Below are positions 59,546 to 64,000 of a DNA stretch of 64,000 nt, one piece after another; position 1 is the first letter of the stretch, and each line of letters begins with the position of its first letter. Below the pieces are notes generated by a model. It saw only the letters and a program-made list of their open reading frames with translations. It ran no database searches and had not been told where the DNA came from. Origin of the DNA: Streptomyces sp. NBC_01775 (GTDB lineage: Bacteria > Actinomycetota > Actinomycetes > Streptomycetales > Streptomycetaceae); the NCBI RefSeq assembly GCF_035917675.1, contig NZ_CP109104.1:5766001-5830000 (forward strand). Reading direction: 5' to 3'. The translations under genes and the position numbers were made by a program.

Positions 59546-60874
59546 CTACGGGCGTTCGACCTTCGCTCCGAGCTCCACCAGCTTCTGCTGGAAGTTCTCG
59601 TAGCCGCGGTTGATGAGGTCGATCCCGTGCACGCGCGATGTCCCCTGCGCGGCCAACGCCGCGATCAGGTACGAGAATCCGCCCCGCAGGTCAGGGATGA
59701 CCAGGTCCGCCCCCTGCAACTTGGTCGGCCCTGAAACCACCGCCGAGTGGAGGAAGTTGCGCTGTCCGAAGCGGCACGGCATGCCGCCGAGGCACTCGCG
59801 GTAGAGCTGGATGTGCGCGCCCATCTGGTTGAGCGCCGAGGTGAATCCGAGGCGCGACTCATAGACCGTCTCGTGGACGATCGAGAGCCCGGACGCCTGC
59901 GTCAGGGCGACGACCAGCGGCTGTTGCCAGTCGGTCTGGAAGCCGGGGTGCACGTCCGTCTCCAGCGCGATCGCGTTGAGCGGGCCGCCCGGGTGCCAGA
60001 AGCGGATGCCCTCGTCGCCGATCTCGAAGGCGCCACCCACCTTCCGGTAGGTGTTGAGGAAGGTCATCATCGACTTCTGAAGCGCGCCGCGCACGTACAC
60101 GCTGCCCTCGGTGGCGAGCGCCGCGCTCGCCCAGGACGCGGCTTCGAGCCGGTCGGGGAGTGCGCTGTGGTTGTACCCGCCGAGGCTGTCGACACCGGTG
60201 ATCCGGATCGTCCGGTCCGTGTCCATCGAGATGATCGCGCCCATTTTCTGCAGGACGCAGATCAGGTCCTCGATCTCCGGCTCGACCGCCGCGTTCGCCA
60301 ACTCGGTGACGCCGTCGGCCAGGACCGCCGTCAGCAGCACCTGCTCCGTCGACCCGACGGAGGGGTAGGGCAGCCGGATCTTGGTGCCGCGCAGCCGCTG
60401 CGGAGCCTCCAGGTACTGACCGTCGGCCCGCTTCTCGATCGTCGCGCCGAACTGCCGCAGCACGTCGAAGTGGAAGTCGACAGGCCGGCCGCCGATGTCG
60501 CAGCCGCCCAGGCCGGGAATGAAGGCATGGCCCAGACGGTGCAGCAGCGGGCCGCAGAAGAGGATCGGGATCCGGGACGAGCCCGCGTGCGCGTCGATGT
60601 CCGCGACGTTGGCGCTCTCCACGTGCGAGGGGTCGAGCACCAGCTCGCCCGACTCGTCGCCCGAGCGGACCGTGACGCCGTGCAGCTGGAGCAGGCCGCG
60701 TACGACCCGTACGTCCCGGATGTCGGGCACATTGCGCAGGCGGCTCGGCGCACTGCCCAGCAGGGCGGCGACCATGGCCTTGGGCACGAGGTTCTTCGCA
60801 CCACGGACACGGATCTCCCCCTCCAGCGGGGCGCCACCATGGACGAGAAGTACGTCGGCAGGGCTGTCGGTCAT
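59546..60874 (-). CDS. murA: UDP-GlcNAc 1-carboxyvinyltransferase
   Basis: The protein of 442 residues starts at ATG 60874. MurA makes UDP-GlcNAc-enolpyruvate, the first committed peptidoglycan step. Diagnostic features: IRVRGAKNLVPKAMVAALL with the substrate Lys28-Asn29, the catalytic loop GLGGCDIGGRPVDFHF with Cys125 (so fosfomycin-sensitive type in principle), and SVGSTEQVLLTAVLADG. It is cytoplasmic, and the position between HU and yqgE is as expected for Streptomyces. An imperfect duplicated segment lies 34 bases beyond its stop. Confidence 0.94.
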   Translation of the reverse strand: MTDSPADVLLVHGGAPLEGEIRVRGAKNLVPKAMVAALLGSAPSRLRNVPDIRDVRVVRGLLQLHGVTVRSGDESGELVLDPSHVESANVADIDAHAGSSRIPILFCGPLLHRLGHAFIPGLGGCDIGGRPVDFHFDVLRQFGATIEKRADGQYLEAPQRLRGTKIRLPYPSVGSTEQVLLTAVLADGVTELANAAVEPEIEDLICVLQKMGAIISMDTDRTIRITGVDSLGGYNHSALPDRLEAASWASAALATEGSVYVRGALQKSMMTFLNTYRKVGGAFEIGDEGIRFWHPGGPLNAIALETDVHPGFQTDWQQPLVVALTQASGLSIVHETVYESRLGFTSALNQMGAHIQLYRECLGGMPCRFGQRNFLHSAVVSGPTKLQGADLVIPDLRGGFSYLIAALAAQGTSRVHGIDLINRGYENFQQKLVELGAKVERP

Positions 60875-61163
60875 GGATCTCCGCGATTCTTGGAGAAGGC
60901 TGGGCCTGGAGAAGGCTGGGGACAAAAGGTAAGGGTAATGGCCCCCGGAGTTCCCTACGTAGGGGTGAGGGGGGTCCTGGACTGTCACAGGTGGGCAATA
61001 ACACGCTCCGTGCGCGGTGAGTCACCGAGGGGTGACCGTAGCGGTGGCGGGAGCGCCACACGGCGTGGCCAGGGAGTCCGGCGATATGGCCGGGGAGGCG
61101 GGGCGGGGAGCGGATCTGGCGGTTGGGTCCCCGCGAGCGGCCCGGGTGCGGGATCATTGCCCT

Positions 61164-61985
61164 ATGACCGAGGTGTCCTCGCTCACCGGGCGACTGCTGG
61201 TCGCCACACCGGTGCTGGCCGACCCGAACTTCGACCGCGCGGTGGTGCTCCTCCTCGACCACGACGAGGAGGGCTCACTCGGCGTGGTCCTCAACCGCCC
61301 CACCCCCGTGGATGTCAGCGACATCCTGGAGCCGTGGGCGGCGCTCGCCGGTGAGCCCGGCGTCGTCTTCCAGGGCGGGCCCGTCTCTTTGGACGCGGCG
61401 CTCGGCGTGGCCGTCGTCCCCTCGGGCGGCGTGGGCCGGGCCAGAGCCGTGGCCCCCGGGCGGGAGGGGGCCGACGGGAAGGGCGCCCCGGCGGCGGGCT
61501 CCGCGCCGTCGAAGGGCTCGCCGGATTCGCGGAGCTCGAGGGGTTCGCGGGGCTCGCGGGGCGAGGCCGAGAGCGGAGACGAGCCGCCGAAGCGGGACAC
61601 GGCCCCGGGTGTGGCGCCGGGCACGGACGGATCCCCGGACGACGTCGATGACGACGCCACGCTGGGCGGCGACTCCGTCCTGGGGTCGGACGGCCCGCTG
61701 GGCTGGCGCCGCGTGCACGGCGCCATCGGCCTGGTCGACCTGGAGGCACCGCCGGAGCTGCTCGCCGCCGAGCTGGGGTCCCTGCGGATCTTCGCGGGCT
61801 ACGCGGGCTGGGGTCCGGGCCAGCTGGAGGACGAACTGTCCGAGGGCGCCTGGTACGTCGTCGAGTCCGAGCCCGGTGACGTGTCCTCGCCCGCGCCCGA
61901 GGGGCTGTGGCGGTCCGTACTGCGCAGACAGCGCAGCGAGTTGGCGCTTGTCGCCACGTACCCGGACGACCCGTCGCTGAACTGA
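61164..61985 (+). CDS. YqgE/AlgH (DUF179) protein with long acidic-basic insert
   Basis: The protein of 273 residues starts at ATG 61164. The family core is present at both ends: LTGRLLVATPVLADPNFDRA, SLGVVLNRPTPVDVSDIL and VVFQGGPVSLDA, then LRIFAGYAGWGPGQLEDELS and LVATYPDDPSLN. The usual length is about 190 residues. Here residues 90-178 are a disordered Ser/Gly/Asp-rich insert placed between the two halves of the fold. Function of the family is not settled. Confidence 0.9.
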   Translation: MTEVSSLTGRLLVATPVLADPNFDRAVVLLLDHDEEGSLGVVLNRPTPVDVSDILEPWAALAGEPGVVFQGGPVSLDAALGVAVVPSGGVGRARAVAPGREGADGKGAPAAGSAPSKGSPDSRSSRGSRGSRGEAESGDEPPKRDTAPGVAPGTDGSPDDVDDDATLGGDSVLGSDGPLGWRRVHGAIGLVDLEAPPELLAAELGSLRIFAGYAGWGPGQLEDELSEGAWYVVESEPGDVSSPAPEGLWRSVLRRQRSELALVATYPDDPSLN

Positions 61986-62017
61986 TCCGCAGGTGCCCCG
62001 CACGCCCCGCACCTGAG

Positions 62018-62077
62018 CCGTACGGCCCTCCGCACGGCCTTCCGTACGGTCTCCCACACGGCCTCCCGCACAGCCTT
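62018..62077. repeat. 12-bp tandem repeat after yqgE
   Basis: Five 12-base imperfect copies (62018-62029, 62030-62041, 62042-62053, 62054-62065, 62066-62077) starting 32 bases after the stop. A CAGGTGC/GCACCTG hairpin (61990-62015) lies between the stop and the array. Confidence 0.85.
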
Positions 62078-62120
62078 CCGGGCCCGGTCCCGAAGGGGTG
62101 ACGTAGGCCACCGCCCATGC

Positions 62121-62149
62121 CTGACGTGTCCCCGGCGCATGAGTACCCT
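62121..62149 (+). promoter_or_regulatory. Promoter of DUF3039 gene, leaderless
   Basis: CTGACG (62121-62126), 17 bases, TACCCT (62144-62149); the ATG follows after eight bases, so the transcript probably begins at or next to it. Confidence 0.55.
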
Positions 62150-62157
62150 TGGATTGC

Positions 62158-62460
62158 ATGAGCACTCTTGAGCCCGAGCGCGGGGCGGGCACCGGCACAC
62201 TCGTCGAGCCGACCCCGCAGACATCACACGGTGACGGCGACCACGAGCGGTTCGCCCACTACGTCCAGAAGGACAAGATCATGGCGAGCGCCATGGAGGG
62301 TACGCCCGTGGTCGCGCTCTGCGGGAAGGTCTGGGTCCCGGGCCGCGACCCGAAGAAGTACCCGGTCTGTCCCATGTGCAAGGAGATCTACGAGACGATG
62401 GGCGCCGACGGCGGCAAGAACAACGGCAAGGACGGCGGCAAGGGCGGCGACAAGAAGTAG
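62158..62460 (+). CDS. DUF3039 zinc-ribbon-like protein
   Basis: The protein of 100 residues starts at ATG 62158. It matches the actinobacterial DUF3039 family: GDHERFAHYVQKDKIMASAM, then VVALCGKVWVPGRDPKKYPV and CPMCKEIYE. Three cysteines and a nearby His could bind zinc. The C-terminal 20 residues are Gly/Lys repeats. It is conserved next to murA/yqgE in this lineage; function unknown. The strong hairpin at 62529 probably terminates it. Confidence 0.9.
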   Translation: MSTLEPERGAGTGTLVEPTPQTSHGDGDHERFAHYVQKDKIMASAMEGTPVVALCGKVWVPGRDPKKYPVCPMCKEIYETMGADGGKNNGKDGGKGGDKK

Positions 62461-62528
62461 CCCACGGGCTCCCGGGGCCCGCCCCACCGGGCCGCTCGCC
62501 GCTCGCCGGCCCCGCGCGCTCATACACC

Positions 62529-62566
62529 GCGCCCCGGCCCGCCCCTGAGAGGGCGGGCCGGGGCGC
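62529..62566. terminator. Perfect 16-bp bidirectional terminator
   Basis: A perfect 16-bp stem (62529-62544 with 62551-62566) with a six-base loop, between the convergent DUF3039 and hydrolase genes. Confidence 0.9.
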
Positions 62567-62574
62567 GTCGTGCG

Positions 62575-63426
62575 TCACTGGCGCCCGGCCAGCTCCGCCA
62601 GGATGGTGGCCGCCTGTTGGGGGCGGATCAGGAACCCGACGTGGCTGCTGTCGATCGAGTGCACGTCGAAGGGGTTGTCCGGGGTGAGGGCGTCGCCTTC
62701 CTTGATGAAGCGGTCCTGAAGCGCAAGCGGTATGGACCTGTCCTGGGTCAGCCGGAGGTAGCTGCGAGGAATCCGGCCCCAGGTGTCGGCGTGGGCACGG
62801 TCGGTCGCGGTTCCGGCATCCAGGCTCTCGTCGGGTTCGAGGGTGTTGAGATAGCTGAGGAACTCCTGGTCGGTGCCGTCCGCGTGTATCGCGGACTTCA
62901 GCGCGGAGAGCAGTTCGGGATCGGCGGTGCGCCAGTTCATCCGGAGCACGCCGAGTTCGGCGGGGTTGCCGACCAGCACTCCCGCGGTCTCGTTGAGGGC
63001 GCTGGCCGCGTACTCGGGTGTCTGCATGTATTCGGCCGGGGTCAGGTCCACGCAGCACCAGGAGGATATGTAGACGATCCGGTCGATCAGGTCGGGGATC
63101 GCGTTGCCGACTCCAGTGAGGGTGAATCCGCCTCGGCTGTGCCCGACGAGGATCACCGGCCCGTGCTCGGCGGCTCGACGCACGATGCCGACCACGTGCT
63201 CGACGGCGTCGGAGAGCGTGACGCCGGTGAGCGCAGCCGGTGCGGCGGTCAGCGCGGCGAGGTCTTGAGGTGCTTGGTAAGAGGCGGAGAACGCCGCGCC
63301 GAAACCATGTCCGGGCAGATCGACGGCGAGCGTGCGATGCCCGAGCAGGGCGAGTTCGCGCTGGAGCGGTGCCCAGGTGAAAGAGTTGCTGTTCGAGCCG
63401 TGTACGAACACGAAGGTGGGAGTCAC
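62575..63426 (-). CDS. Alpha/beta hydrolase
   Basis: I chose GTG 63426 (AGGA upstream); the frame is open further upstream without family resemblance. The protein has 283 residues. The fold is typical: oxyanion region FVFVHGSNSNSFTW, nucleophile elbow LVGHSRGGF (Ser), and a His near the C terminus in DSSHVGFLI with an Asp in the preceding segment (ALTPDNPFDVHSID). It resembles plant-type esterases and the EstC/salicylic-acid-binding group. No signal peptide. Natural substrate unknown. Confidence 0.85.
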   Translation of the reverse strand: MTPTFVFVHGSNSNSFTWAPLQRELALLGHRTLAVDLPGHGFGAAFSASYQAPQDLAALTAAPAALTGVTLSDAVEHVVGIVRRAAEHGPVILVGHSRGGFTLTGVGNAIPDLIDRIVYISSWCCVDLTPAEYMQTPEYAASALNETAGVLVGNPAELGVLRMNWRTADPELLSALKSAIHADGTDQEFLSYLNTLEPDESLDAGTATDRAHADTWGRIPRSYLRLTQDRSIPLALQDRFIKEGDALTPDNPFDVHSIDSSHVGFLIRPQQAATILAELAGRQ

Positions 63427-63629
63427 GTCGCCATCCTGGCACCGGCGTTGGGAATCCACGCGGAGTTTCCAGCTGTCGCCGGCAGCCGTCGGCCGGTCGG
63501 CCGTGGGCGGCCGGACCCTCTCAAGCTCCCGTTCCAGCTGCGCGAACCGGGCCCCGCTGAGCCTGGACAGCGACGCCGGGCCGCCGGGCAGGCCGTCCCG
63601 GACGGCCGCTCGCGCACACCCCTGCGGGC

Positions 63630-63662
63630 TTGACCCTGCACCACGGTGCAGGGTGCACCGTT
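63630..63662 (+). promoter_or_regulatory. MerR-type promoter/operator
   Basis: TTGACC (63630-63635) is followed by the palindrome CCCTGCACC-AC-GGTGCAGGG (63634-63653), which fills the long spacer to a -10-like TGCACC (63654-63659), ten bases before the next ATG. An operator inside an overlong spacer is the hallmark of MerR-regulated promoters, and the downstream gene is probably leaderless. Confidence 0.7.
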
Positions 63663-63668
63663 GCCGCC

Positions 63669-64000
63669 ATGACGCACCCGACGCGCCTGACGCACCCGAC
63701 CCGGCCGACGTCCCCGACACGGGCGGCGCCCCCGAACCGCCGTCTGAGGACCGACCCCGTCCGGATCGGCGCCCTGTACGACCTCGCCGTCGCGCCCGTG
63801 TTCGCGACCCCCTGGACCGCCGGGCTCGCCATTGACGGGGTCCGCTCCCTGCACACCGCCCTTGGCCTGCCGGGGCGCGCCCCCGGCGAGTTCGCGCCTG
63901 AGCACCTGTTGTTCGTCACTTTCTTCGGCGTCCTGGTGACGATGTGGGCGGTGGTGCGCCTGATGCGTGGCGACGCGGTCACCGCCGCCGCCGACACCGC
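63669..64000 (+). CDS. Truncated gene behind MerR-type promoter
   Basis: The frame is open from ATG 63669 to the window end (about 110 residues seen; 3' end outside). The N terminus holds Thr-His-Pro/Thr-Arg-Pro repeats (MTHPTRLTHPTRPT). Two hydrophobic segments follow (ALYDLAVAPVFATPWTAGLA and LLFVTFFGVLVTMWAVVRLM), so it is probably a small membrane protein. The MerR-type promoter suggests induction by a compound or stress. No family is assignable from this fragment. Confidence 0.6.
   Translation, partial: MTHPTRLTHPTRPTSPTRAAPPNRRLRTDPVRIGALYDLAVAPVFATPWTAGLAIDGVRSLHTALGLPGRAPGEFAPEHLLFVTFFGVLVTMWAVVRLMRGDAVTAAADT

Noticed and set aside
1..64000. tRNA and rRNA genes, insertion sequences
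   Set aside because: None was found by eye apart from the tRNA-like part of tmRNA; no transposase motifs or terminal inverted repeats were seen.

Overview
The window is very GC-rich (codon third positions almost all G or C). It carries the conserved chromosomal run prfB - ftsE - ftsX - ctp - smpB - ssrA (tmRNA), and later malic enzyme - HU - murA - yqgE - DUF3039. That gene order, together with GTG/TTG starts, a GtrA/UbiA/DprE set and many TANNNT-N7-start leaderless promoters, points to the chromosome core of a Streptomyces or a close relative. This is an inference from gene content; no database search was possible.

Layout. (1) 1-14.9 kb: a cell-surface glycan island. It has two paralogous double-domain glycosyltransferases (GT) in tandem, a third GT4 enzyme, a UDP-sugar acid dehydrogenase and a GT2 enzyme on the + strand. 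These converge on two paralogous GT2 plus CDP-glycerol:glycerophosphotransferase fusions on the - strand. (2) 15.0-19.4 kb: a complete-looking set for decaprenyl-phosphoryl-arabinose-type donors (dprE2, dprE1, PAP2 phosphatase, UbiA phosphoribosyltransferase, GtrA). This is normally a mycobacterial wall pathway. (3) 19.5-23.6 kb: a sugar ABC importer (two permeases and a binding lipoprotein, no ATPase). (4) 23.8-31.9 kb: a large FHA-FtsK/SpoIIIE (EccC-like) ATPase divergent from two Ser/Thr kinases (pkaA/pkaB-like). (5) 32-38.9 kb: prfB, a possible 18-residue peptide gene, an LAETG sortase-type wall protein, a small membrane protein, ftsEX, a C-terminal protease, smpB and tmRNA. (6) 39-52.3 kb: accessory genes: an MpaB-type oxygenase, two MFS exporters, LysR/TetR/XRE regulators, an SDR, an APH-like kinase, small unknowns and a HelD/HelR-like ATPase. 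(7) 52.3-64 kb: a candidate small RNA, cold-shock protein, malic enzyme, HU, HAD and GntR, a translationally coupled Ogt/2OG-oxygenase/Ada-zinc-domain operon, murA, YqgE, DUF3039, an alpha/beta hydrolase, and a truncated gene behind a MerR-type promoter.

How the genes work together. Regions 1 and 2 look like one programme: activated sugars and a lipid-linked pentose donor feeding polymer-building transferases. Regions 4 and 5 combine phospho-signalling with cell-division (FtsEX) and ribosome-rescue (SmpB/tmRNA) functions. Four genes at 57-59 kb probably form an alkylation-damage response operon.

The most unusual structural signal is repeated across the window. At thirteen genes, short tandem repeats (11-30 bases, 2-6 copies, or one longer imperfect duplication) sit on or within about 35 bases of the stop codon, and several include the stop codon itself.
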